The position numbers were made by a program, and so were the translations under genes. Shown here piece by piece: positions 36,322-44,522 of a stretch of DNA of 64,000 nucleotides (the first letter of the stretch is position 1; the number at the start of each line of letters is the position of its first letter). Under the pieces are notes generated by a model that saw nothing but the letters and a program-made list of their open reading frames with translations, had not been told where the DNA came from and made no database searches. Source of the stretch: Pseudomonas brenneri (GTDB lineage: Bacteria; Pseudomonadota; Gammaproteobacteria; Pseudomonadales; Pseudomonadaceae); the NCBI RefSeq assembly GCF_007858285.1, contig NZ_VFIL01000008.1, positions 186,001-250,000 on the forward strand. The letters run 5' to 3'.

Positions 36322-36771
36322 ATGAATGAGCTGCCCAGCATTCGTAGTTTTCTGTCGAAGTATTTTCCGGTCTTTATGGGGGCTATATTCGCGTCCATTT
36401 TTACTCTGGTGTTTGCGGTCCCGTTGTTTTTCGACAGCTATTTGCCAAGCCTTTCCATGGCAGACAACACCAAGTATTCCTTCCTGGGGGGCATAGCGCT
36501 CACTCTGTTCATCGTGCACTGCAACTTTATGATTGCGCGCGGGCGTCCACAATGGGTGTGGCCGCTGGTGGTGCTTTTGGGGCTGTGTTTCCTGGGTGTG
36601 TTACCCGCCATCAGTGATCGGCAGCATTCGTTAATCTATGGTTTGAGCCTACTGTTTCCATTGCTGGCGCTACTGCTGCTCAATAGCAAGCTCCATCGCG
36701 TAATGCGTCAGAAGTTTTTCGACATTCGTCAATTGCGCAAGGCTGCAATCGCCAGGCAAAAAACACGGTAG
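36322..36771 (+). CDS. Small multi-pass membrane protein, family B copy 2 (orphan)
   Basis: 149 aa, same plan as copy 1: four membrane helices and a basic tail (LHRVMRQKFFDIRQLRKAAI). It begins MNELPSIRSFLSKYFPVFMG. No family A gene precedes it; only 69 bp separate it from copy 1. It looks like an extra, unpaired immunity-like gene kept after loss of its partner or duplicated from copy 3, which it resembles most (YLPSLS and HCNFMIA.GRP.W are shared). Confidence 0.78.
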   Translation: MNELPSIRSFLSKYFPVFMGAIFASIFTLVFAVPLFFDSYLPSLSMADNTKYSFLGGIALTLFIVHCNFMIARGRPQWVWPLVVLLGLCFLGVLPAISDRQHSLIYGLSLLFPLLALLLLNSKLHRVMRQKFFDIRQLRKAAIARQKTR

Positions 36772-36813
36772 GCAAGACCAACTGAGGGGGGGCAAACACC
36801 TTGGCTCATACCT

Positions 36814-37020
36814 TCAGATTTTGATGTTTTCGCGAATATTCCAGCCGAACTTGATAGCCCCACCATCCTTGCCTCCATCGGACTTCTGCGGCTGATAGCT
36901 GACTTCGATCTTGGAGAAGTTCAGGTTGATCATTTCGCTCAGTACATCCTCGGTAAGTCCCGCATGGCCTTGAGGTACGTTCAGGAAGTGGCTGTCTGAA
37001 GAAAGGAAAAAATCCGACAT
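36814..37020 (-). pseudogene. Hcp (T6SS tube protein) C-terminal remnant
   Basis: A minus-strand frame (68 codons from ATG 37018-37020) ends with NLNFSKIEVSYQPQKSDGGK and DGGAIKFGWNIRENIKI. From memory this is close to the C-terminus of the P. aeruginosa HSI-1-type Hcp (LTENVTLNFAQVQVDYQPQK, then DGG.VKYGWNIRQN). Only about 47 residues (36814-36957) look homologous, and a four-residue insert follows LTEDV. The N-terminal two thirds of Hcp are missing and what precedes is unrelated. So this is a decayed hcp gene, or less likely a small Hcp-derived ORF. It lies in the 306-bp gap between family B copy 2 and family A copy 2. Confidence 0.65.
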
Positions 37021-37077
37021 TCTTGAGCGATGCACTGTCTTTACGCTCGGCGCTCTTGTGTACTCAGGAGTAAAAGG

Positions 37078-37981
37078 ATGACTTCCAGTGTATTGAGGGA
37101 TGGTTTCTCCATCGACCATTCCATGACGCGGCAACGGGTTGAAAGCAGTATCGACCTACGCCGATTGTTTGCGGCCATCGACGCTGATCCCGCTATTGTC
37201 GGGGCCGGGGTGGTGTATCTCGATGCGCAAATGCGCGTGGTGGTGTTGCGTGAGTTTCAGCCGATTTGCAGCATTGCGCCGAAGAAGGTGATTTTGCGGG
37301 AAGCTCCCAGCTATATCGGGCGGGTGGAGTTTGCTCGGCGGCTGGAGAACGAGCCGCGAGAGTCGCAGGTGGCGTTTGAAGCGGTTAATGCGGCGTTGGC
37401 GTGTAGTTCGGCGGTGATCAGTTGTGGGGGGCTCGGTGCTGAGTCCTTTTACCTTCGGGGCGACGGGTGTGGTTGCTGTGATTAGTTATACGTCAGCAGT
37501 AGCCAGTTCGATCCAGTGCGTGATTGGCGCTCGCCGGACCAGGAATGAAATGACTGACCCTGCCCGTAATGACGCTCTGGATAGCGATCAATGGTATCAG
37601 GCCGTAACGACCGGATTGGATGCGGCTTCGTTGTTAGGTGCTGGTAGCGCAGCGCTGTCGACGATTCGGTTCGTCAGCATGCTCAAAAAGGCAACGGGGA
37701 AAAACACACACCAGGTACTCAAAGGGCTGAGTCGACAGGAGCGGGTAAAGCTCACCAGGGAGTTACTCAGTATCAACCATCCGGAATTGACCCGGAAAAT
37801 GATCAAGCTGAAACAAATGGCTGGAGAGATGCCAAAGCGCTACACCTCGGCTGAAGTAAGGCGCGGGACCATCATGCAGATGCTTGATGCCCTTGGCGCC
37901 GTATCGGGCATTACTGGCAGCATGCGTTCCGGCAACATCCGGACTATTGCGGTTGGACTCTACGAGGAGACATCAGAATGA
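37078..37981 (+). pseudogene. Family A copy 2, frameshifted
   Basis: From ATG 37078 (AGGAG upstream) the frame reads MTSSVLRDGFSIDHSMTRQR, IDLRRLFAAIDADPAIVGAG and CSIAPKKVILREA, closely matching copy 1. It leaves frame at the G6 run 37426-37431 and continues in the next frame (SVLSPFTFGATGVVAVISYT ... GNIRTIAVGLYEETSE) to the stop at 37981. Removing one G restores 300 codons, against 305 in copy 1, with no other stop. So the gene is freshly broken, phase-variable or misread. Its stop overlaps the ATG of family B copy 3. Confidence 0.85.
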
Positions 37982-38452
37982 AGTTTCTCGTGCCACTTCG
38001 TCCTTTTTTGGTCCGTAATTTCCCCGTGTTTATTGGCGTAATTTTTTTCAGGTTTCTTCGGCAGTACTGCTGTTGTCGTGTTGGTGGAAAATTATTATTT
38101 ACCATCGTTATCAAATGCTGCTGCTGAAAATGCCTGCGTGGTCTTGGCTTTATTTATCACACACTGCAACTTCATGATCGCCTATGGGCGACCGAAGTGG
38201 GCCAAGGGCATGTACGGCCTTTTCATCGCCTGCCTATTGGTTGCCTTGCCAGGTTTTCAGTTCTCGCCGCACCCATTCATTTACGCAGAAAGCTTCTTTT
38301 GGCCGGTACTTGGGCTGCTGCTGCTGCGCAGTAAACGCCATCGAGAAATGTGTGCAAAAGCCGTAGAGCTTCACCATATGCGCCGGAAAGTATCGGCGGC
38401 CATTAGCAAGCGACGTAAACATGAGCGGGCAATAATAAGGAAGTCGAGGTGA
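37978..38452 (+). pseudogene. Family B copy 3, frameshifted
   Basis: ATG 37978 overlaps the preceding stop. The frame reads MKFLVPLRPFLVRNFPVFIG then leaves frame at the T7 run 38042-38048. Deleting one T gives GVIFSGFFGSTAVVVLVENY, YLPSLSNAAAENACVVLALF and onward to a basic tail, 157 aa in all, aligned with copies 1 and 2. As in the neighbouring family A gene, a single base in a homopolymer is the only lesion. Confidence 0.82.
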
Positions 38453-38541
38453 TTCCCCACCCCATTGGCCGCCAAACCGATACCGCCCCACCCACATTCG
38501 CCACAAATGTGTGCAACCCTTGCACCACGGCGGTCACTCTC

Positions 38542-38556
38542 GCGCCGTTTTGGTGC
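38542..38556 (+). promoter_or_regulatory. NtrC-like binding site
   Basis: GCGC-N7-GTGC (GCGCCGTTTTGGTGC) differs by one base from the NtrC core GCAC-N7-GTGC and lies about 70-85 bp before the predicted transcription start. Further TGCACC half-sites flank it (38521, 38562). Confidence 0.5.
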
Positions 38557-38600
38557 TGTACTGCACCGGGTCCCTTGATAAAGCGCAATGACCGCCGCTC

Positions 38601-38615
38601 TGGCATAAGTCTTGC
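38601..38615 (+). promoter_or_regulatory. Sigma-54 (RpoN) promoter of the transglutaminase/ATP-grasp operon
   Basis: TGGCATAAGTCTTGC has the invariant GG (-24) and GC (-12) at the correct 12-base distance and matches TGGCA and TTGC. Transcription would start near 38627, leaving a 27-nt leader with AGGAGG before the GTG start. Confidence 0.75.
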
Positions 38616-38653
38616 GCGCTTTGTTTCCATGCCCTGGCTCGCAGGAGGCCGCC

Positions 38654-41600
38654 GTGTCGATTCATGTCGCGTTGCACCATGTTACGCATTACCGCTACGA
38701 CCGCGCTGTGGAGCTTGGCCCGCAGATTGTGCGCCTGCGCCCGGCGGCCCATAGCCGCACGCGGATCCTGTCCTACGCGCTGAAAGTGCTGCCCGAGCAG
38801 CATTTCATCAATTGGCAGCAAGACCCCCAGGGCAATTACCTGGCGCGCTTGGTTTTCCCGGAAAAGACCGATGAGCTGCGCATCGAGGTGGATCTGGTCG
38901 CCGAGATGGCGGTGTTCAACCCGTTCGATTTCTTCCTTGAACCCTACGCTGAAAAAATCCCCTTCAGTTACGCCGCCGATGAGCAGCGCGAGCTGGCGCC
39001 GTATCTGGAAACCTTGCCGCTGACGCCGAAGTTCGCCGCGTACCTGGCCGGTATCGACCGCACGCCACTGCCAGCCGTGGACTTCCTGGTTGGCCTCAAT
39101 CAGCGCCTGGCTGCCGATATCGGCTACCTGATCCGCATGGAGCCCGGCGTACAGACCCCGGAGTTCACTCTGGAAAACGCCAGCGGCTCGTGCCGCGATT
39201 CGGCCTGGCTGCTGGTGCAGTTGCTGCGCAACCTGGGCTTGGCGGCGCGGTTTGTTTCCGGTTACCTGATTCAGCTCACCGCCGACGTCAAGGCCCTCGA
39301 CGGCCCCTCGGGCACCGAGGTGGACTTCACCGACCTGCACGCCTGGTGCGAAGTGTATTTGCCGGGCGCGGGCTGGATTGGCCTGGATGCTACGTCCGGG
39401 TTGTTCGCTGGTGAAGGGCATATCCCGTTGGCCTGTAGTCCTGATCCTTCGTCAGCGGCGCCTATCAGTGGTCTGGTCGAGCCCTGCGAGTGCGAATTTA
39501 CCCACGAGATGTCGGTGGAGCGCATCTGGGAAGCGCCACGTGTCACCAAGCCCTACACCGAAGAGCAGTGGCTGGCGATCCAGGCGCTGGGGCGGCAGAT
39601 TGATGGCGACCTGCTCAAGGACGACGTGCGCCTGACCATGGGCGGCGAACCGACATTTGTCTCCATCGACGACCCCGACGGCGCCGAGTGGAACACCGCC
39701 GCCCTGGGCCCGGACAAGCGTCGGCTGTCTGCCGAGTTGTTCCAGCGCATGCGCAAGCACTATGCGCCCAAGGGGCTGGTGCATTTCGGCCAGGGCAAGT
39801 GGTACCCCGGCGAGCAATTGCCGCGTTGGTCCCTCAACTGCCATTGGCGTCGCGATGGCGTGCCGGTCTGGCACAACAGCGCGTTGATCGCCGATGAACA
39901 GCAGGACTACGGCGCCGATGAGGTGATGGCCGGGCGCTTTCTGGCCAGTGTCGCCGAGCGCCTGAAGTTGCCGGCGCGCTTTGTGTTCCCGGCCTACGAA
40001 GACAATTTCTACTACCTGTGGCGCGAGGGTGCGCTGGCACAGAATGTCAGTGCCCAAGACCCGCGACTGGACGACGAACTGGAGCGTGCGCGACTGCGCA
40101 AGGTGTTTACCCAGGGCCTGGATAAAGTCATTGGCCAGGTTTTACCGCTGGCGCGCACGGCGGCCAATGATCGCTGGCAAAGCGGTCGCTGGTACCTGCG
40201 CGACAACCATTGTCGGCTGGTGCCTGGGGATTCGCCGCTGGGCTATCGTTTGCCATTGGCCTCGCAGCCGTGGGTGACGGCGGCCGACTACCCCTTCGTG
40301 CATCCGACCGATCCCAATCAGGATCTGCCGCCATTGCCTGTCACGGCGCCGGCCCCTGGCGAGCCTGCTCCCAGTGAAGAGCGGGTGCCCAGGATCGACG
40401 AGTCGGCTGACTGGCTGACGCGTACCGCCTTGTGTGCCGAGGCGCGGGAAGGTCGGCTCTATCTGTTTATGCCGCCCCTGGAGCGGGTCGAGGATTACCT
40501 GGAGCTGGTGGCGGTCATCGAGGCCTGCGCCGAAGAACTGCATTGCCCGGTGCTGCTGGAAGGCTACGAGCCGCCAAGCGATCCGCGCCTGAGCAACTTC
40601 CGCGTCACGCCCGACCCCGGCGTAATCGAAGTCAATGTGCAGCCGTCCGCGACCTGGGATGAATTGGTGGAGCGCACCGAGTTCCTCTATGAAGAGGCCC
40701 GGCAAACCCGCCTGACTACCGAAAAATTCATGATCGACGGGCGTCACACCGGCACCGGTGGCGGTAACCACTTTGTGCTCGGCGGCGCCACGCCCAAGGA
40801 CTCACCGTTCCTGCGTCGCCCGGACCTGTTGCGCAGTTTGATCAGCTATTGGCACAACCATCCGTCCTTGTCGTACCTGTTTTCCGGCCTGTTTATCGGC
40901 CCGACCTCCCAGGCGCCACGGGTGGATGAGGCGCGCAACGATGCGCTGTATGAACTGGAAATCGCCTTCGCGCAGATGCCCGAGCCTGGGGAGGAATGCC
41001 CACCTTGGTTGGTGGACCGGCTGTTGCGCAACCTGCTGATTGACGTCACCGGCAACACCCATCGCGCCGAGTTTTGCATCGACAAGCTCTACTCCCCCGA
41101 CGGCGCCACCGGGCGCCTGGGCCTGCTGGAACTGCGTGCCTTTGAAATGCCGCCCCACGCGCGCATGAGCCTGACCCAGCAGTTGCTGCTGCGGGCACTG
41201 GTGGCGCGTTTTTGGCGCGAGCCCTACGCGCCGCCGAAACTGGCGCGCTGGGGCACGGAACTGCACGACCGTTTCCTGCTGCCGCACTTTATCGAGCAGG
41301 ACTTTGCCGACGTTATCGTCGACCTCAACGCGGCCGGCTACCCGCTGCGCGCCGAGTGGTTCGCCGCGCACCTGGAGTTCCGCTTTCCCAAGATCGGCGA
41401 CTATGCCGTCAGCGGTATCGAACTGGAACTGCGCCAGGCCCTGGAGCCCTGGCATGTGCTGGGCGAGGAGGGCGCGGCGGGCGGGACGGTGCGTTATGTG
41501 GACTCATCCCTTGAGCGCTTGCAGGTGAAACTCAGCGGCTTGCCGCCGCAGCGTTATGTGCTGACCTGCAACGGCGTGGCCGTGCCGCTGCATGCCACCG

Positions 41601-41938
41601 GGCGTGTGGGTGAGTTTGTCGCCGGCGTGCGCTATCGCGCCTGGCAACCGGCCAATTGCTTGCAGCCGACCATCCCGGTGCATGCGCCGCTGGTGTTTGA
41701 TCTGCTCGATACCTGGATGCAGCGTTCCCTGGGCGGCTGCCAATACCATGTGGCCCATCCGGGCGGGCGCAATTACGACAGCCTGCCGGTCAATGCCAAT
41801 GAAGCCGAGAGCCGGCGCATGGCGCGGTTTTTCCGCTTGGGGCATAGCCCCGGGAAGCTGCCAGTACCGCCGGTGGTCGTGAACGACGAGTTGCCAATGA
41901 CCCTGGATCTGCGGCGGTTTCCCCATAAAAATGACTAA
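38654..41938 (+). CDS. Transglutaminase-like / DUF2126 fusion protein
   Basis: 1094 aa from GTG 38654-38656, which has AGGAGG six bases upstream. Residues 1-80 are the bacterial transglutaminase N-terminal domain (VALHHVTHYRYDRAVELGPQ). A transglutaminase/protease core at about 150-280 shows the Cys-His-Asp triad in SGSCRDSAWLLVQLLRN, DLHAWCEVYLPG and WIGLDATSG. The rest (about 310-1094) is DUF2126, starting LTMGGEPTFVSIDDPDG. No signal peptide. The family occurs with ATP-grasp and alpha-E proteins and has been proposed to make or modify peptides; the substrate is unknown. First gene of a three-gene operon behind a sigma-54-like promoter. Confidence 0.93.
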   Translation: MSIHVALHHVTHYRYDRAVELGPQIVRLRPAAHSRTRILSYALKVLPEQHFINWQQDPQGNYLARLVFPEKTDELRIEVDLVAEMAVFNPFDFFLEPYAEKIPFSYAADEQRELAPYLETLPLTPKFAAYLAGIDRTPLPAVDFLVGLNQRLAADIGYLIRMEPGVQTPEFTLENASGSCRDSAWLLVQLLRNLGLAARFVSGYLIQLTADVKALDGPSGTEVDFTDLHAWCEVYLPGAGWIGLDATSGLFAGEGHIPLACSPDPSSAAPISGLVEPCECEFTHEMSVERIWEAPRVTKPYTEEQWLAIQALGRQIDGDLLKDDVRLTMGGEPTFVSIDDPDGAEWNTAALGPDKRRLSAELFQRMRKHYAPKGLVHFGQGKWYPGEQLPRWSLNCHWRRDGVPVWHNSALIADEQQDYGADEVMAGRFLASVAERLKLPARFVFPAYEDNFYYLWREGALAQNVSAQDPRLDDELERARLRKVFTQGLDKVIGQVLPLARTAANDRWQSGRWYLRDNHCRLVPGDSPLGYRLPLASQPWVTAADYPFVHPTDPNQDLPPLPVTAPAPGEPAPSEERVPRIDESADWLTRTALCAEAREGRLYLFMPPLERVEDYLELVAVIEACAEELHCPVLLEGYEPPSDPRLSNFRVTPDPGVIEVNVQPSATWDELVERTEFLYEEARQTRLTTEKFMIDGRHTGTGGGNHFVLGGATPKDSPFLRRPDLLRSLISYWHNHPSLSYLFSGLFIGPTSQAPRVDEARNDALYELEIAFAQMPEPGEECPPWLVDRLLRNLLIDVTGNTHRAEFCIDKLYSPDGATGRLGLLELRAFEMPPHARMSLTQQLLLRALVARFWREPYAPPKLARWGTELHDRFLLPHFIEQDFADVIVDLNAAGYPLRAEWFAAHLEFRFPKIGDYAVSGIELELRQALEPWHVLGEEGAAGGTVRYVDSSLERLQVKLSGLPPQRYVLTCNGVAVPLHATGRVGEFVAGVRYRAWQPANCLQPTIPVHAPLVFDLLDTWMQRSLGGCQYHVAHPGGRNYDSLPVNANEAESRRMARFFRLGHSPGKLPVPPVVVNDELPMTLDLRRFPHKND

Positions 41939-41946
41939 ACACAATC

Positions 41947-41982
41947 CTACTGTAGGAGCCGGCAAGCCAGCTCCTACAGTAG
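41947..41982. repeat. Perfect palindrome inside the operon (REP-like)
   Basis: CTACTGTAGGAGC, a 10-base loop, then GCTCCTACAGTAG: 13-bp perfect arms, 8 bp after the first gene of the operon. It is a REP-type doublet with almost no spacer and would form a strong mRNA hairpin. Confidence 0.85.
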
Positions 41983-42035
41983 ATTTGCAGTGTTTGTGAG
42001 TTAATCTGAGCCCCCATGCCTCTGCCGAGCGTTCC

Positions 42036-44522
42036 ATGTCCGACTTGCTCGACCGTTACCCGCTGACTGCGGGCACTTATCACGAACTGCTGGACGACAG
42101 CGGTGCCGTCCGTACCCATTGGCGGCGCTTGCTTGACCATCTGCAGCGCAGCACCCCGGCACAACTGGCCCAGCGCCAGGCGTTGCTGACCCGCCAGATC
42201 CAGGAAAACGGCGTGACCTACAACGTCTACGCCGACCCCAAGGGCGCGGACCGCCCCTGGGAGCTGGACTTGCTGCCGCACGTATTGGCGGCGGATGAGT
42301 GGGCGCATTTGTCCGCGGGCATCGCCCAGCGCGCACGGTTGCTCAACGCCGTGCTGGCCGACCTGTACGGCCCGCAACGTCTGATTGCCGAAGGTTTGCT
42401 GCCAGCAGAGCTGGTGTTCGGGCATAACAATTACCTGTGGCCGTGCCAGGGCATCCAGCCGCCCGATGGCGTGTTCCTGCACCTGTATGCGGTGGACCTG
42501 GCGCGCACCCCGGACGGTCGCTGGTGGGTCACGGCGGATCGCACCCAGGCGCCGTCCGGCGCCGGCTACGCCCTGGAAAACCGGACCATCGTGTCCCGTG
42601 CGTTCCCGGACCTGTATCGCGACTTGCAAGTGCAGCACCTCACCGGCTTTTTCCGCACCCTGCAGGAAACCCTGGCCCGCCAGGCGCCGGGCGATGACCA
42701 GCCGCCGCTGATCGTGCTGCTGACCCCGGGGCGGTTCAACGAAAGCTATTTCGAACACCTGTACCTGGCCCGCCAGCTCGGTTACCCACTGGTAGAAGGC
42801 GGCGACCTGACGGTGCGCGACAGTACGGTGTACCTCAAGACCCTCAGCGGCCTGCGCCGTGTACACGCGATCATGCGGCGGCTGGACGATGATTTTTGCG
42901 ACCCGCTGGAGCTGCGCACCGACTCGGCCCTGGGCGTGCCCGGCCTGTTGGATGCGGTGCGCCAGGGCAATGTACTGGTGGCCAACGCCTTGGGCGCCGG
43001 CGTGCTGGAGTCTCCCGGCTTGCTGGGTTTTTTGCCGAAGATCAATCAGTTTCTGTTTGGCGAAGAACTGATCCTGCCGTCCATCGCCACCTGGTGGTGC
43101 GGCGAGGCGCCGGTGCTGGCTGAAGCCCTGGAAAAGCTCCCGGAGCTGCTGATCAAGCCGGCGTTTCCCTCGCAAAGTTTTGCCCCGGTGTTTGGTCGCG
43201 ACCTGAACCAGGAACAACGCCAGGCTCTGGCTGAACGAATACAGGCGCGCCCCTATGCCTACGTCGCGCAAGAGTTGGCGCAACTGTCCCAGGCGCCGGT
43301 CTGGCACACGGTGGACGATCATCTACAGCATCGCGCCATCGGCATGCGCGTGTACGCGGTGGCCAGCGAAGACGGCTACCGGGTGTTGCCGGGCGGCCTG
43401 ACCCGTGTGGCGGCGCAGGCGGACGCAGAAGTGGTGTCGATGCAACGTGGTGGGGCAAGCAAGGACACCTGGGTCCTGGGCGAGCGCGCCCCAGGTGGCG
43501 AACAATGGCGGGCGCAGCGAGTGATTGGCGCTCACGACCTGGTGCGCCGCGACCCGTACCTGCCCTCGCGGGTGGTGGAAAACCTGTTCTGGTTCGGCCG
43601 TTACTGTGAGCGCTGTGATGACAGTGCACGCTGGCTGCGCATCGTCCTCGCCCGCTATGTCGACGGTGACGATCCGCTGGCCTTGCAGGCCGCCGTGGAG
43701 CTTGGAGAAAGCCTGCGCCTGCTGCCGGAGGAGGGTGAGTTGCCAGAGCGGCTGCTGGAAGCCCTGCTCGGTGATGACTGGCCGTCGAGCCTGCGTGCCA
43801 ATTTGCAGCGTTTGCAGTGGGCGGCGTCCCAGGTGCGCGGCAAGTTGTCCCGGGAGAACTGGCAGGCTCTGGTGGAGTTGCAGCGCGAGGCCATGGAGCT
43901 GGAAAGCGAGACCCCGGACTTTGGCCAGTTACTGGACTTCCTCAACCGTCTGGTGATGTCCCTGGCGGCCTTGTCCGGTTTTGCCCTGGACGACATGACC
44001 CGCGACGAAGGCTGGCGTTTCTTGATGATGGGCCGGCGTATCGAGCGCCTGCAATTTCTCAGCAGCAGCCTCGCGGCCTTCTTGCGCGGCGTGGCGGTGT
44101 TCGATCAGGCCGGGCTGGACTGGTTGCTGGAGCTGGGCAACAGCAGCATCACCTACCGCTCGCGCTACCTGGCGGTGCCGCAATTGATTCCGGTGCTGGA
44201 CCTGTTGCTACTGGATGAACAGAACCCCCACGCAGTGCTGTTCCAGCTCAAACTGGTGAGCCGCACCCTGCGCCGGCTCAACGATGACTTCGGTGTGCCG
44301 CGGGAGACCGGCCTGGCGCCGCTGGTGGAGCGCCTGTCGCGCTTTGACCTGGGTTGCCTGGAGAACCCGCTGTTTGGCGACGCCGGCGTACGCGCGGCCC
44401 TCGATGGCCTGGCGGACCTGTTGCAGGCCGTCGCCGATGAAAGCGGGCAAGTTTCCGATCGCCTGGCCTTGCGCCATTTTGCCCATGTGGATGATGTCAG
44501 CCAGCAAACGGTGTCTGTGTGA
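42036..44522 (+). CDS. Circularly permuted ATP-grasp / alpha-E domain fusion protein
   Basis: 828 aa. The N-terminal half (about 1-480) is the circularly permuted ATP-grasp type 2 domain: NGVTYNVYADPKGADRPWEL, the GHNNYLWPCQGIQPP block, the LYAVDLARTPDGRWWV strand and LTPGRFNESYFEHLYLARQL. The C-terminal half (about 500-828) is the all-helical alpha-E domain (SRVVENLFWFGRYCERCDDS, FLMMGRRIERLQFLSS). In many bacteria these are separate proteins. ATP-grasp members form peptide-like bonds, so this would be the ligase of the operon. It starts after a palindrome and overlaps the next gene by one base. Confidence 0.93.
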   Translation: MSDLLDRYPLTAGTYHELLDDSGAVRTHWRRLLDHLQRSTPAQLAQRQALLTRQIQENGVTYNVYADPKGADRPWELDLLPHVLAADEWAHLSAGIAQRARLLNAVLADLYGPQRLIAEGLLPAELVFGHNNYLWPCQGIQPPDGVFLHLYAVDLARTPDGRWWVTADRTQAPSGAGYALENRTIVSRAFPDLYRDLQVQHLTGFFRTLQETLARQAPGDDQPPLIVLLTPGRFNESYFEHLYLARQLGYPLVEGGDLTVRDSTVYLKTLSGLRRVHAIMRRLDDDFCDPLELRTDSALGVPGLLDAVRQGNVLVANALGAGVLESPGLLGFLPKINQFLFGEELILPSIATWWCGEAPVLAEALEKLPELLIKPAFPSQSFAPVFGRDLNQEQRQALAERIQARPYAYVAQELAQLSQAPVWHTVDDHLQHRAIGMRVYAVASEDGYRVLPGGLTRVAAQADAEVVSMQRGGASKDTWVLGERAPGGEQWRAQRVIGAHDLVRRDPYLPSRVVENLFWFGRYCERCDDSARWLRIVLARYVDGDDPLALQAAVELGESLRLLPEEGELPERLLEALLGDDWPSSLRANLQRLQWAASQVRGKLSRENWQALVELQREAMELESETPDFGQLLDFLNRLVMSLAALSGFALDDMTRDEGWRFLMMGRRIERLQFLSSSLAAFLRGVAVFDQAGLDWLLELGNSSITYRSRYLAVPQLIPVLDLLLLDEQNPHAVLFQLKLVSRTLRRLNDDFGVPRETGLAPLVERLSRFDLGCLENPLFGDAGVRAALDGLADLLQAVADESGQVSDRLALRHFAHVDDVSQQTVSV

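Noticed and set aside
34895..38452. Prophage or transposon carrying the effector-like genes
   Set aside because: No integrase, transposase, att repeats or tRNA junction is visible; only REPs and ordinary intergenic DNA flank the island.
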